Shown here: positions 21,862 through 35,045 of the stretch, one piece after another
How the letters are laid out: each line of letters begins with the position of its first letter
How positions within the stretch are numbered: position 1 is the stretch's first letter
Source of the DNA: CAZDYI01 sp964509765
GTDB taxonomy: Bacteria > Pseudomonadota > Gammaproteobacteria > Tethybacterales > Tethybacteraceae
DNA: 64,000 nucleotides
Assembly: GCA_964509765.1 (NCBI GenBank)
Contig: CAZDYI010000105.1
Span: 11,958 to 75,957 of the forward strand
Reading direction: 5' to 3'
Translations under genes and position numbers: made by a program
Notes under the pieces: generated by a model
What the model was told of the DNA's origin: nothing
The model's database searches: none
What the model saw: the letters and a program-made list of their open reading frames with translations, nothing else

Positions 21862-21867
21862 ATTATG
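21862..21867 (-). promoter_or_regulatory. -10-like box (CATAAT) for mnmH inside the selD start
   Basis: CATAAT seven bases before the mnmH GTG. The same bases form the ATG of selD on the other strand, so RNA polymerase at this site would physically compete with selD initiation. Inferred. Confidence 0.35.
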
Positions 21868-22923
21868 CCCGAAGCAGGACTGATGGAGCTGTGCCGCGGC
21901 GGCGGCTGCGGGTGCAAGGTGAGCCCCGCGGCGCTGCGCCGCCTGCTCGGCGGGCGCGAGGCAGGATCGCGCGCGAACGGAAACGGCAGGCTCCTTGTCG
22001 GCAACTCCACGAGCGACGACTGCGCCGCCTGGCAGGTGTCCGACGACGTAGTGATGGTCGGCACAGCCGACTTCTTCATGCCGGTCGTCGACGACCCGCG
22101 CGACTTCGGCAGGATCGCCGCGACCAACGCGCTGTCGGACGTGTACGCGATGGGGGCCGAGCCCTGCTTCGCGCTCGCCCTTGCCGCCGTCCCGCTCGGG
22201 AAGGTCTCAGAGGAGACGGCCGCCGGGATACTCGCCGGCGGCGAGGAGGCCTGTGCCGCCGTCGGCGTGCCCGTCGCTGGCGGGCACACCATCGACTCCT
22301 CGGAGCCGATATACGGCCTGTCTGTAAGCGGAACATGCTCGCCCGCCGAGCTGTGCCGCAACGACACCGCAAGGGCGGGCGACGCGCTGCTGCTCGGCAA
22401 GCCGCTCGGGATCGGAATCCTCAGCGCCGCCCTGCGCAAGGGCAAGCTGGACGAAGGCGGAATGGAGGCGCTGGTCGGGAACACCACCAGGCCGAACCGC
22501 GTCGGCAGGCAGCTCGCCACAGCCGGGCTGCCGAGCGCCATGACGGACGTCACCGGCTTCGGCGTGCTCGGGCACGTCCTCGAGATGTGCCGCGGCTCGG
22601 GCGTTTCCGCCAGGATCAGGTGGGACGACCTGCCGCTGATCGAGGCCGCTGCCGCCCTCGCCCGGCAGGGAACGGCCACAGGGGCCTCATCCCGGAACTG
22701 GGAGTCGTACGGGCAAGAGGCGTCCGTCGACGGCGCCGAGCCCTGGCAGCGGGACATGCTGACGGATCCGCAGACAAGCGGCGGCCTGCTGGTTGCCTGC
22801 CCGACCGACCGCGCCGAAGAGGCCCTCGGCATGTTCAGGGAGGACGGGCATGGGGACGCGAGGGCCATCGGCGAGATCGTGGAGACCGCAGGCGACGCGC
22901 CGGCAGTGGAGATTGTTTTTTGA
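21865..22923 (+). CDS. selD: Selenide, water dikinase (selenophosphate synthase)
   Basis: Makes selenophosphate from selenide and ATP. The 352-aa protein carries the N-terminal active-site segment GGGCGCKVSP, with C15 and K18 corresponding to E. coli C17 and K20, and metal/ATP residues in DDCAAW, GTADFFMPVVDDPRDFGRIAATNALSDVYAMG and VAGGHTIDSSEPIYG. The active-site residue is an ordinary cysteine, not selenocysteine. The ATG at 21865 is used because upstream in-frame sequence is only antisense of mnmH; an ATG at 21883 is possible. No selA, selB or tRNA-Sec lies in the window. Confidence 0.95.
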   Translation: MPEAGLMELCRGGGCGCKVSPAALRRLLGGREAGSRANGNGRLLVGNSTSDDCAAWQVSDDVVMVGTADFFMPVVDDPRDFGRIAATNALSDVYAMGAEPCFALALAAVPLGKVSEETAAGILAGGEEACAAVGVPVAGGHTIDSSEPIYGLSVSGTCSPAELCRNDTARAGDALLLGKPLGIGILSAALRKGKLDEGGMEALVGNTTRPNRVGRQLATAGLPSAMTDVTGFGVLGHVLEMCRGSGVSARIRWDDLPLIEAAAALARQGTATGASSRNWESYGQEASVDGAEPWQRDMLTDPQTSGGLLVACPTDRAEEALGMFREDGHGDARAIGEIVETAGDAPAVEIVF

Positions 22924-22948
22924 TGGGGTTTCAGGGAGATATGTAGAA

Positions 22949-24499
22949 ATGCTGAAAATCGAGAAGAATGTCCCGGACGATGCGGCGAAGGCGTTCGGCG
23001 ACAAGACCCTGGAGCTCGTGGCGGAGCTCGAGGAGAAGTTCGGCGAGCGGCGCAGGTCGCTGCTCAAGGCGCGGGAGGGGCGCCAGCTGGAATACGACTC
23101 CGGAAAGCTGCCGGACTTCGACCCGGCAACGGAATCGGTCAGGAAGGGCGACTGGCAGCTCCCCCCTCCGCCGGCGGCCCTCGAGGACCGGCGCGTGGAG
23201 ATCACCGGCCCCTGCGACCGCAAGATGATGATCAACGCGCTCAACTGCGGCGCGAACGTCTTCATGGCCGACCTCGAGGACTCGCACTCGCCGGTCTGGG
23301 CGCAGACGGTCGCCGGCCACGTGAACCTGTACGACGCCGCCCGCCGCGAGATCGAGTTCGACGACCCGGCAAGCGGCAAGAGCTACAGGCTCGGCGACAG
23401 CCTTGCGGTCCTGATCGTCCGCCCGCGGGGGCTGCACCTCGACGAGCCGGCGGTCAACGCAGGCGGCCGCCCGGTATCGGCGTCGCTGTTTGACTTCGGC
23501 GTGCACATGGCGAACAACGCCGCCGCGCTCGCCGCGAGGGACGAGGGACCCTTCCTGTACCTGCCGAAGCTCGAGCACCACACGGAGGCGCAGCTGTGGT
23601 CGGACGTCATAGCCCACGCAGAGAAGAGCCTCGGGATCGAAAGCGGCAGGACGCGCGTCACCCTGCTTATCGAGACGCTGCCCGCGGTCTTCCAGATGCA
23701 CGAGATCCTCCACGCGCTAAAGGAGAACATCGTCGGGCTCAACTGCGGCAGGTGGGACTACATCTTCAGCTACATAAAGACCTTCCGCAAGGACGGCAAG
23801 CGCGTCCTGCCCGAGCGCAGCCAGGTCCACATGGGCGTCCCGTTCCTGGACGCGTACTCGAAGCTGCTCGTGCAGACCTGCCACGCGCGGGGGGCGCACG
23901 CGATGGGCGGGATGTCCGCGTTCATCCCGGTGCGCGGGGGCGGCGAGGAGAACGACCGGGCGCTTGAGATGGTCGCGGCGGACAAGAGGCGCGAGATCGC
24001 AAACGGGCACGACGGGTCCTGGGTCGCGCATCCCGGCCTCGTGGAGCCGGTGAAGGCCCTGTTCGACGAGGCGATACCGGGCAAGGACCAGAAGTCGGCA
24101 TCGCCCAAGGAGGAGATCGGCCAGGCGGAGCTGATCGCCGTGCCCGAGGGCACGATTTCGTGCGCGGGCTTCGACGGCAACGTCGAGGTCGCCCTGCTCT
24201 ACACCCAGGCCTGGCTCGGCGGCCGCGGCGCGGTCCCGATCCACAACCTGATGGAGGACCTCGCGACCGCCGAGATCTCGCGCTCGCAGCTGTGGCAGTG
24301 GATCAGGTCCCCCGAGGCGAAGCTCGACGACGGCTCGGAGATCACGGCCGGGCTGTTCGGTGAAAGCCTGGAGAAGGCAAGGGAATCCGCGGGCGGCGAC
24401 GGCAACCTGGAAGCGGCGGCGGACGTCATCGCCTCGCTGGTGCTCGCGGACGAGCTCGAGCCGTTCCTGAGCTCTTTCGCCTTGGGACGGCTTGCCTGA
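22949..24499 (+). CDS. aceB: Malate synthase A
   Basis: Condenses glyoxylate and acetyl-CoA to malate in the glyoxylate shunt. The 516-aa protein has the short-form (AceB) motifs: ANVFMADLEDSHSPVW, VLIVRPRGLHLDEPA, LPKLEHHTEAQLW, LIETLPAVFQMHEIL, GLNCGRWDYIFS and GSWVAHPGLVEPVK. The start ATG at 22949 has AGGGAG a short way upstream; earlier in-frame sequence belongs to selD in another frame. Isocitrate lyase is not adjacent. The stop overlaps the proposed TTG start of aat. Confidence 0.95.
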   Translation: MLKIEKNVPDDAAKAFGDKTLELVAELEEKFGERRRSLLKAREGRQLEYDSGKLPDFDPATESVRKGDWQLPPPPAALEDRRVEITGPCDRKMMINALNCGANVFMADLEDSHSPVWAQTVAGHVNLYDAARREIEFDDPASGKSYRLGDSLAVLIVRPRGLHLDEPAVNAGGRPVSASLFDFGVHMANNAAALAARDEGPFLYLPKLEHHTEAQLWSDVIAHAEKSLGIESGRTRVTLLIETLPAVFQMHEILHALKENIVGLNCGRWDYIFSYIKTFRKDGKRVLPERSQVHMGVPFLDAYSKLLVQTCHARGAHAMGGMSAFIPVRGGGEENDRALEMVAADKRREIANGHDGSWVAHPGLVEPVKALFDEAIPGKDQKSASPKEEIGQAELIAVPEGTISCAGFDGNVEVALLYTQAWLGGRGAVPIHNLMEDLATAEISRSQLWQWIRSPEAKLDDGSEITAGLFGESLEKARESAGGDGNLEAAADVIASLVLADELEPFLSSFALGRLA

Positions 24500-25253
24500 G
24501 GAGGGCTTTCCCGCTTTAGTCGCCCAAGTCGAGATCGACCGGCGGCGGAAGGGAACTGGCGGCGGGAAGCCGGCCGTGCGCTTTCCGCCGCACGACACGG
24601 CGCTTACGCATCCGAACGGGCTGCTCGCCGTCGGGGGCAACCTGGAGCTGTACACGCTCGAAGAGGCCTACCGGAACGGGATATTCCCGTGGTTCGAGGA
24701 CTCGGCAATGGTCCCGGTCATCTGGTGGAGCCCGGACCCGCGGGCCGTGTTGGAGCCGGGGAGCTTTCACGCCTCCAGGAGCCTTGCAAGGAGCGAGCGG
24801 AAGCTCAGGCCGGAATACCGGGTTGACGGCGCGTTCGGAGAGGCGCTTGACGGGTGCTCGAGAAGGAACGGCTCGGGGGAGAGCAACTGGCTCGGAAACA
24901 AAATGCGCGGCGCGTACGGAAGGATGCACGAGGCCGGCCTCGCGCACAGCTTCGAGGCATGGTCGGACGGAAAGCTCGCAGGCGCGGTGCTGTTCGTGCA
25001 GTTCGGGGCGTACTTTTCCGGCGAGACGATGTTCTCGGCGGTGACCGACGGCTCCAAGCTCGCCCTGCGCGAGATGTGCCGCAGGCTCGCGGCGGCGGGG
25101 GCGCCGCTCCTGGACTGCCAGATGATGTCGGACCACCTCGGCACCCTGGGCGCGCGGATGATGCGGCGGGACCGGTTCCTCGAGGCCATCGCCCTCGCGC
25201 AGCGGGCGGAGGCGCCGGACCTCTCGGTCCCCGCGCCGGCGGGCCACGGCTAG
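24492..25253 (+). CDS. aat: Leucyl/phenylalanyl-tRNA-protein transferase
   Basis: Adds Leu or Phe to proteins with N-terminal Arg or Lys, creating N-degrons for ClpAP. Family motifs FPPHDTAL, PNGLLAVGGNLE, AYRNGIFPWF, WWSPDPRAVLEPG, ANSFEAW-type HSFEAWSDGKLAGAV and SGETMFS are clear. The start is unsure: TTG at 24492 overlaps aceB by eight bases and gives 253 aa with an unusual 29-residue leader; GTG at 24576, with GGCGGGAAG upstream, would start just before RFPPHD and give 225 aa. Confidence 0.9.
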   Translation: MPEEGFPALVAQVEIDRRRKGTGGGKPAVRFPPHDTALTHPNGLLAVGGNLELYTLEEAYRNGIFPWFEDSAMVPVIWWSPDPRAVLEPGSFHASRSLARSERKLRPEYRVDGAFGEALDGCSRRNGSGESNWLGNKMRGAYGRMHEAGLAHSFEAWSDGKLAGAVLFVQFGAYFSGETMFSAVTDGSKLALREMCRRLAAAGAPLLDCQMMSDHLGTLGARMMRRDRFLEAIALAQRAEAPDLSVPAPAGHG

Positions 25254-25256
25254 AAT
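25251..25256 (+). promoter_or_regulatory. -10 box (TAGAAT) for the PerM-like gene
   Basis: TAGAATCCCGCC nine bases before the ATG at 25266. Its first three bases are the TAG stop codon of aat. A transcript from here would have a leader of about three bases. Confidence 0.55.
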
Positions 25257-25265
25257 CCCGCCGTC

Positions 25266-26324
25266 ATGGAGCCGGAGGCTGCCCCGCCGATCAAGCAGCA
25301 CCTCAACAGGTTCCTGAGGGACCACGAGCTTTTCTCGTTCACGGTCACGCTGCTGGTCTGCTGCGTGGTCACCTACCTTGTCGCCATACACCTGCCGGCG
25401 CTGATCGTCGGCATCCTGCTCGCCTACCTGCTCGAGGGGATCGTCTCCCGGCTGATCGGATGGGGCTGCCCGAGGCTGCTTGCGATCAGCTCGACGATGC
25501 TGCTGAGCATAGTCGGGATCTCGGTGCTGCTGCTGGTCGCGGTCCCCAAGCTCGCAGGCCAGGTGCAGGCGCTGGCGCTTAACATCCCGAGCATCGAGAG
25601 CCTCAAGGAGTCCTTCCACGACCAGCCGGGATGGGTGACGGACTACTTCGAGTGGGAGGCGCTCGTAAACGACACGACCGAGTGGGTGAAGTCCGGCGCC
25701 GAGACCTTCGTCGGGTCCACGCTCGCGAACGTCGGCGGGCTGTTCTCGCTGGTGGTCTACGTCGTCCTCATCCCGATGCTCGTGTTCTTCCTGCTGAACG
25801 ACAAGGAGCGGATCATCGCCTGGGTCAACAGGTTCGTCCCGAACTCGTCGATGATCGACGGGCTCAAGGCGCAGCTCGACGAGCAGTTCGGCGCGTACGT
25901 GCGCGGAAAGATCATCGAGGCGCTCGTGATCTTCGCCCTGAGCTTCGTCGCATTCCTGGTCCTCGACGTCAACTACGCCTTCACCCTGGCGGTCGCTATC
26001 GGCCTGTCGGTGATCATCCCGTACGTCGGCGCGATCGCGGTTACCTTCCCCGTCGTGATCCTGGGCCTGCTGCAGTTCGGTCTCTCGAGCGAGTTCTGGT
26101 GGATGATAGGGCTGTACACCGCCGTCCAGGTCTTCGACGGCCAGGTCCTCGTCCCGCTGCTCTTTTCCGAGGTGGTCAGGATCCACCCGGTCGCGATCCT
26201 CGTGTCGATCCTGCTGTTCGGCGCCCTGTGGGGGGTGTGGGGGGTGTTCTTCGCGATCCCGCTCGCCTCGCTGATCAAGTCGGTCATCATCGTCGTCGAG
26301 AAGCAGCTCGCCGAGCCGGCCTGA
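25266..26324 (+). CDS. AI-2E family transporter, PerM type
   Basis: A 352-aa inner-membrane protein with the AI-2E exporter (PF01594) arrangement: two N-terminal helix pairs, a soluble middle segment (about 98-160), then paired helices with the signatures LVVYVVLIPMLVFFLLNDKE, VIFALSFVAFLVLDVNYAFTLAVAIG, IPYVGAIAVTFPVVILGLLQFG and the C-terminal HPVAILVSILLFGALWGVWGVFFAIPLASL. Members include AI-2 exporters and Na+/H+ antiporters, so the cargo is not predictable. The gene is followed four bases later by pyrD. Confidence 0.88.
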   Translation: MEPEAAPPIKQHLNRFLRDHELFSFTVTLLVCCVVTYLVAIHLPALIVGILLAYLLEGIVSRLIGWGCPRLLAISSTMLLSIVGISVLLLVAVPKLAGQVQALALNIPSIESLKESFHDQPGWVTDYFEWEALVNDTTEWVKSGAETFVGSTLANVGGLFSLVVYVVLIPMLVFFLLNDKERIIAWVNRFVPNSSMIDGLKAQLDEQFGAYVRGKIIEALVIFALSFVAFLVLDVNYAFTLAVAIGLSVIIPYVGAIAVTFPVVILGLLQFGLSSEFWWMIGLYTAVQVFDGQVLVPLLFSEVVRIHPVAILVSILLFGALWGVWGVFFAIPLASLIKSVIIVVEKQLAEPA

Positions 26325-26327
26325 GCG

Positions 26328-27347
26328 ATGCTCGGCCTGGTCACGAGGGCGCTGCACGCCTTCCCGCCCGAGACCGCGCACCGCCTGTCGATGGCGGCGC
26401 TGCGGCTGTCGCCGAGGATTTACGACGCCAACGTCCCGGACGGGCCCGTCGAGCTGCTCGGGCTGAGCTTCCCGAACCGGATCGGGCTCGCCGCCGGCTT
26501 CGACAAGAACGGCGACCACGTCGACGCCCTCGCCAAGATGGGCTTCGGCTTCATCGAGATCGGGACGGTCACCCCGCGGCCGCAGGACGGCTCGCCGCGG
26601 CCGCGGCTGTTCCGCATCCCGAAGCGCGAGGCGCTGATCAACAGGATGGGCTTCAACAACAAGGGCGTCGAGAGCGTCGCGCGCAACCTCGCCAGGCAGG
26701 GGCGGAGCTTCGGCGGGATACTCGGCTGCAACATCGGCTGCAACCGGGACACGCCGCAGGAGAGCGCAGACGAGGACTACCTCGTGTGCCTGCGCCGCCT
26801 CTACGGCCTCGCCGACTACTACGTCGTGAACGTCTCGTCGCCGAACACCTCGAGGCTGCGCGACATGCAGCGGCCGCTCGCGCTGCGAGGGCTGCTCAAC
26901 AGGCTCGTCGAGCTCCGCGAGGAGCTCTCGGAGAACCACAGGGAGAAGGCGCCGATCCTCGTCAAGGTCGCGCCGGACCAGTCCGGCAGACAGGTGAGCG
27001 CGATGGCCGACGTGGTGGTCTCGACCGGGATCGAGGGGATCGTCGCGACCAACACGACGACCGACCGGCCGCGCGCGGTCGCCTCGCAGCCCTACGGGGG
27101 CCAGCCGGGCGGCCTGTCCGGCAGGCCGCTGCGCGAGAAGGCCGACGCCTCGCTCGCGGCCTGGCGCGAGGCGCTGCCGAAGGACAAGGTGATCATCGGC
27201 GTCGGCGGCGTGATGGGCGGCAAGGACGCAAAGGCCAAGGTCAAGGCCGGCGCCGACCTCGTGCAGGTCTACACCGGGCTCGTCTACAAGGGCCCGTCGC
27301 TCGTCGCGGACTGCGCGCGCGCGGTCGGCTCAGCGCCGCGCCGCTGA
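26328..27347 (+). CDS. pyrD: Dihydroorotate dehydrogenase (quinone)
   Basis: Membrane-associated FMN enzyme of pyrimidine synthesis that passes electrons to ubiquinone. The 339-aa class 2 protein has the N-terminal helical membrane-binding segment (LVTRALHAFPPETAHRL), the FMN region NRIGLAAGFDKNGDH, MGFGFIEIGTVTPRPQ, and the catalytic serine in NVSSPNTSRLR near 170. The last 18 bases overlap the end of uvrB on the other strand. Together with carAB nearby it shows complete local investment in pyrimidine and arginine precursors. Confidence 0.95.
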   Translation: MLGLVTRALHAFPPETAHRLSMAALRLSPRIYDANVPDGPVELLGLSFPNRIGLAAGFDKNGDHVDALAKMGFGFIEIGTVTPRPQDGSPRPRLFRIPKREALINRMGFNNKGVESVARNLARQGRSFGGILGCNIGCNRDTPQESADEDYLVCLRRLYGLADYYVVNVSSPNTSRLRDMQRPLALRGLLNRLVELREELSENHREKAPILVKVAPDQSGRQVSAMADVVVSTGIEGIVATNTTTDRPRAVASQPYGGQPGGLSGRPLREKADASLAAWREALPKDKVIIGVGGVMGGKDAKAKVKAGADLVQVYTGLVYKGPSLVADCARAVGSAPRR

Positions 27348-29462
27348 CCCCTTCCGCCTGCCGCCCTTGCGCGACTTGTGGTGGCCGCGCTTGCGGTAGC
27401 GCGGCGCGGGGCCCGCGGGCGCGAGCCCGAGCGCGGTCATGTTCAGGACCCGAAGCTGGTCACGGAGCTCTGCCGCCCTCTCGAACTCGAGGTCGCGCGC
27501 GGCCTCGTGCATCAGCCTCTCGAGCTCGCCGGACTCGCGCGCGAGCTGCTCGGGCGTCATCTTCTGCGGCGGGACATCCGTCTTCGGCGGCTCGATCTCG
27601 AGCTGGGCAGCCGACTCGATGAGGTCCGCTACCGCCTTCGATATCCCCTTCGGCGTGATGCCGTGCTTCTTGTTGTGCGCTAGCTGCCTCTTGCGCCTGC
27701 GCTCGGTCTCGGCGACCGCGCGCCTGATCGACCCCGTCTCGGTGTCCGCGTAGAGGATCGCGGTCCCGTTGATGTGCCGCGCGGCGCGGCCGACGGTCTG
27801 GATCAGCGAGCGCTCCGAGCGCAAAAAACCCTCCTTGTCCGCGTCGAGGATCGCGACGAGCGAAACCTCCGGCAGGTCGAGCCCCTCGCGCAGCAGGTTG
27901 ATCCCGACGAGCACGTCGAACAGCCCTGCGCGTAGGTCGCGGATGATCTCGGCGCGCTCGATCGTGTCGATGTCCGCGTGCATGTAGCGGACCCTCTTGC
28001 CGTGGTCGGCGAGGAACTCGGTGAGCTGCTCGGCCATCCTCTTTGTCAGCGTGGTGACCAGCACCCGCTCCTTTCGCTCGACGCGCTTGCCGATCTCAGA
28101 CAGCAGGTCGTCGACCTGGGTGCGCGCGGGCCTGATCTCGACCGTCGGGTCGACGAGCCCCGTCGGCCGCACGACCATCTCGACCACGCGCGAGGCTCGC
28201 TCGACCTCGAACTCCGACGGCGTCGCAGAGACGTAGACCGTCTGCGGGCGGAGCGCGTCGAACTCCTCGAAGCGCAGCGGCCGGTTGTCGAGCGCCGACG
28301 GCAGGCGGAAGCCGTACTCGACGAGGGTCTCCTTGCGCGAGCGGTCGCCGCGGTACATCGCGCCGATCTGCGGGACGGTCACGTGGCTCTCGTCGATGAA
28401 CAGCAGGCCGTTGGCGGGCATGTAGTCGAACAGCGTCGGCGGCGGCTCGCCCTCCTCCCTGCCCGACAGGTGCCGCGAGTAGTTCTCGATCCCGGTGCAG
28501 AAGCCGAGCTCGGAGAGCATCTCGAGGTCGTAGACGGTGCGCTGGTGCAGGCGCTGCGACTCGACCGCCTTGCCGAGCCTCTCGAGCTCGGCCTCGCGCA
28601 CCGAGAGCTCGGAGCGGATCTTCGAGAGCGCCCTCCTGACCGAGTCCGCCGGCATGGCGTAGTGCGAGGACGGGTAGACGGTGAAGCGCGGGACCTTCTC
28701 GACCATCGCGCCTGTGAGCGGGTCGAACATCGTGAGCGACTCGACCTCGTCGTCGAACAGCTCGAGGCGCAGGGCGAGCTCCGAGTTCTCCGCCGGGAAG
28801 ACGTCGATGACGTCGCCCCTGACCCGGAAGGTCCCGCGGTCGAAGTCGTGCTTCTCGCGCTTGTACTGCATGTCGACCAGGCGCCGGAGGACCGACGCGC
28901 GGTCGGCGCCCTCGCCGCGGCGCAGGTGGAGGACCATCGAGTGGTAGTCGACCGGGTCGCCGATCCCGAAGATCGCGGACACGGTCGCGACGACCAGCAC
29001 GTCGTTGCGCTCGATGAGCGACTTGGTCGCAGACAGCCGCAGCTGCTCGATCTGCTCGTTGCGCGAGGAGTCCTTGTCGATGAACAGGTCCTTGGACGGG
29101 ACGTACGCCTCCGGCTGGTAGTAGTCGTAGTAGGAGACGAAGTACTCGACGGCGTTGCCCGGGAAGAAGCCGCGGAACTCAGAGTACAGCTGCGCGGCTA
29201 GGGTCTTGTTGTGCGCGAGGACCATCGTCGGACGGTTGAGCCGCTCGACGAGGCTCGCGACGGCGAACGTCTTGCCCGATCCGGTGACCCCGAGCAGGAC
29301 CGCCTCGCTGTCGCCGGCCTCGAGCGCCTCGGCGAGCCCCGCGATCGCCTTGGGCTGGTCGCCCTTCGGCTCGAAGCCGGCCTCGAGCCTGAAGCTCCCC
29401 TCGCGGGGGGCGTTGGTCATCCGCTCGCGGATTGAGGCCGAGGTTGCTGTGTTCTGGCGCAT
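27330..29462 (-). CDS. uvrB: Excinuclease ABC subunit B
   Basis: Damage-verifying helicase-like subunit of nucleotide excision repair. The protein has Walker A LLGVTGSGKTFA, the beta-hairpin region YVSYYDYYQPEAYVPSKDL (seen as YFVSYYDYYQPEAY), DESHV, helicase motifs up to QTVGRAARH, and the C-terminal UVR motif (LMHEAARDLEFERAAELRDQL) that binds UvrC. The start used gives 710 aa; an ATG at 29420 (MTNAPREGSFRLEAGF) fits the family N-terminus better and gives 696. The tail is rich in Arg/Lys/Gly and ends by overlapping pyrD by 18 bases. Confidence 0.95.
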   Translation of the reverse strand: MRQNTATSASIRERMTNAPREGSFRLEAGFEPKGDQPKAIAGLAEALEAGDSEAVLLGVTGSGKTFAVASLVERLNRPTMVLAHNKTLAAQLYSEFRGFFPGNAVEYFVSYYDYYQPEAYVPSKDLFIDKDSSRNEQIEQLRLSATKSLIERNDVLVVATVSAIFGIGDPVDYHSMVLHLRRGEGADRASVLRRLVDMQYKREKHDFDRGTFRVRGDVIDVFPAENSELALRLELFDDEVESLTMFDPLTGAMVEKVPRFTVYPSSHYAMPADSVRRALSKIRSELSVREAELERLGKAVESQRLHQRTVYDLEMLSELGFCTGIENYSRHLSGREEGEPPPTLFDYMPANGLLFIDESHVTVPQIGAMYRGDRSRKETLVEYGFRLPSALDNRPLRFEEFDALRPQTVYVSATPSEFEVERASRVVEMVVRPTGLVDPTVEIRPARTQVDDLLSEIGKRVERKERVLVTTLTKRMAEQLTEFLADHGKRVRYMHADIDTIERAEIIRDLRAGLFDVLVGINLLREGLDLPEVSLVAILDADKEGFLRSERSLIQTVGRAARHINGTAILYADTETGSIRRAVAETERRRKRQLAHNKKHGITPKGISKAVADLIESAAQLEIEPPKTDVPPQKMTPEQLARESGELERLMHEAARDLEFERAAELRDQLRVLNMTALGLAPAGPAPRYRKRGHHKSRKGGRRKGSAARR

Positions 29463-29547
29463 CGCGGGCGGTCGTCGGTCTTGCGGGTAACTTTACATCC
29501 CGCCCCCGTGATTGCGGGGATTCGCCTGCCGGCAGGCGGCGGGCGTT

Positions 29548-29553
29548 TACAAT
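29548..29553 (+). promoter_or_regulatory. -10 box (TACAAT) for carA-carB
   Basis: TACAAT followed by CGCCGTCC, nineteen bases before the carA ATG at 29573. No pyrimidine/arginine operator (ARG or PUR box) was recognised in the short upstream gap. Confidence 0.4.
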
Positions 29554-29572
29554 CGCCGTCCAATTGCCCCCT

Positions 29573-33938
<4,366 letters not shown>

Positions 33939-33948
33939 GACCTTACCG

Positions 33949-34443
33949 ATGAGCGACAACAGGGTCCTGTTCACCCAGGAGGGGCACGACCGGCTCAAGG
34001 GCGAGCTGGACCAGCTGGTCAACGAGGAGATGCCCGACCTGCTCCGCCGCCTCAAGGAGGCGCGCGCGCACGGCGACCTGTCGGAGAACGCAGAGTACCA
34101 CGCGGTAAAGGAGCGCAAGGCCGGCGTCGAGGCGAGGGTCCACCTCCTGAAGCTGAACCTGAGCAGGGCCGAGGTCTTCGCGCCCGACCCGAAGGTCGCC
34201 AACGGGACGTGCGTCTTCGGCTCGGTCGTGCGCCTGCGCATTGAGCGCGACGGCGAGAAGGCCTCCGAGCGCGAGTTCCGCATCGTCGGCGACCTCGAGG
34301 CGGACACCTCGGCAGGCAGGCTGTCGATGTCCTCCCCGCTCGGCCGGGAGCTCCTCGGCAAGGCCGAGGGCGACCTCGTCGACGTCGAGGCGCCGGCGGG
34401 AACAATCAACTACGAAATCGTCTCGATCAGCTACGGCGCCTGA
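33949..34443 (+). CDS. greA: Transcription elongation factor GreA
   Basis: Rescues backtracked RNA polymerase by stimulating transcript cleavage through its secondary channel. The 164-aa protein has the N-terminal coiled coil with the tip motif ARAHGDLSENAEYHAVKE (the D and E residues act in cleavage) and the C-terminal FKBP-like domain (SPLGRELLGKAEGDLVDVEAPAG). It directly follows carB, as in many gammaproteobacteria. Confidence 0.96.
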   Translation: MSDNRVLFTQEGHDRLKGELDQLVNEEMPDLLRRLKEARAHGDLSENAEYHAVKERKAGVEARVHLLKLNLSRAEVFAPDPKVANGTCVFGSVVRLRIERDGEKASEREFRIVGDLEADTSAGRLSMSSPLGRELLGKAEGDLVDVEAPAGTINYEIVSISYGA

Positions 34444-34464
34444 TCGCGGCCGCGGCTTGCGCGC

Positions 34465-35037
34465 GTGACCCGCTACGGGATATACACGGTCGAGTTCGTC
34501 CTCGGCTTCTTCGCCTTCCTGCTGCTCGTCAGGTTCTACATCTCGGGCGGCCCGATGGAGCGGTCGTCGCGGCTGAGCATGGCGGTCAACCAGCTGAGCA
34601 ACTGGCTCGTGATGCCGATGAACCGGGTAGTACCGCGAGCCTGGGGGCTGGAGCTGTCCGCGCTTTTCGCGGCCTACCTGGCGGTGGTGCTCGAGACCTG
34701 CCTCGTGCTCACCATGCTCAAGGTCAAGTTCCTCGCGCAGCCGTCGGTCTCGCTTCCGGTCATAGCCGCCTCGGGCCTTCTCGAGGTGTTCGTGCGCTCC
34801 CTGCAGCTGTTCACCGCGGTGGTGATCGCGGGGGTTGTGCTCTCGTGGCTGCGCATCCCGGGTCCCGTTCCCGACTCGATCCGCCTGTTCTGCTCGAGGC
34901 TGCTGTGGCCGATACGCAGGCACCTGCCTCCTATCGGCGGCCTGGACTTCTCGCCGCTGGTCGCGCTGTTCCTCGCGCAGGTAGCGATGTTCGCCGCGAC
35001 CGACGCGATGCGGTCCCTGACGGCGATCTTCCGCTGA
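34465..35037 (+). CDS. YggT family membrane protein
   Basis: A 190-aa integral membrane protein with the two YGGT repeats: helices at about 8-27 and 65-85, then about 110-127 and 160-177, each pair followed by a proline-rich loop (VMPMNRVVP; PIRRHLPPIGGLDFSPLVALFLAQ). YggT proteins are linked to osmotic tolerance and cell division in some bacteria, but the mechanism is unknown. The start is GTG at 34465. It lies between greA and pepA in the same direction. Confidence 0.88.
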   Translation: MTRYGIYTVEFVLGFFAFLLLVRFYISGGPMERSSRLSMAVNQLSNWLVMPMNRVVPRAWGLELSALFAAYLAVVLETCLVLTMLKVKFLAQPSVSLPVIAASGLLEVFVRSLQLFTAVVIAGVVLSWLRIPGPVPDSIRLFCSRLLWPIRRHLPPIGGLDFSPLVALFLAQVAMFAATDAMRSLTAIFR

Positions 35038-35045
35038 GGCGGGCC

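Noticed and set aside
21619..21864. SelD with an 82-residue N-terminal extension
   Set aside because: That stretch is the reverse of mnmH codons and shows no SelD homology; the conserved GCGCK segment lies at the expected distance from ATG 21865.
24516..26939. 807-codon open frame antisense to aat, the PerM-like gene and pyrD
   Set aside because: Low-complexity Asp/Arg/Glu/Gln sequence that mirrors three well-supported genes.
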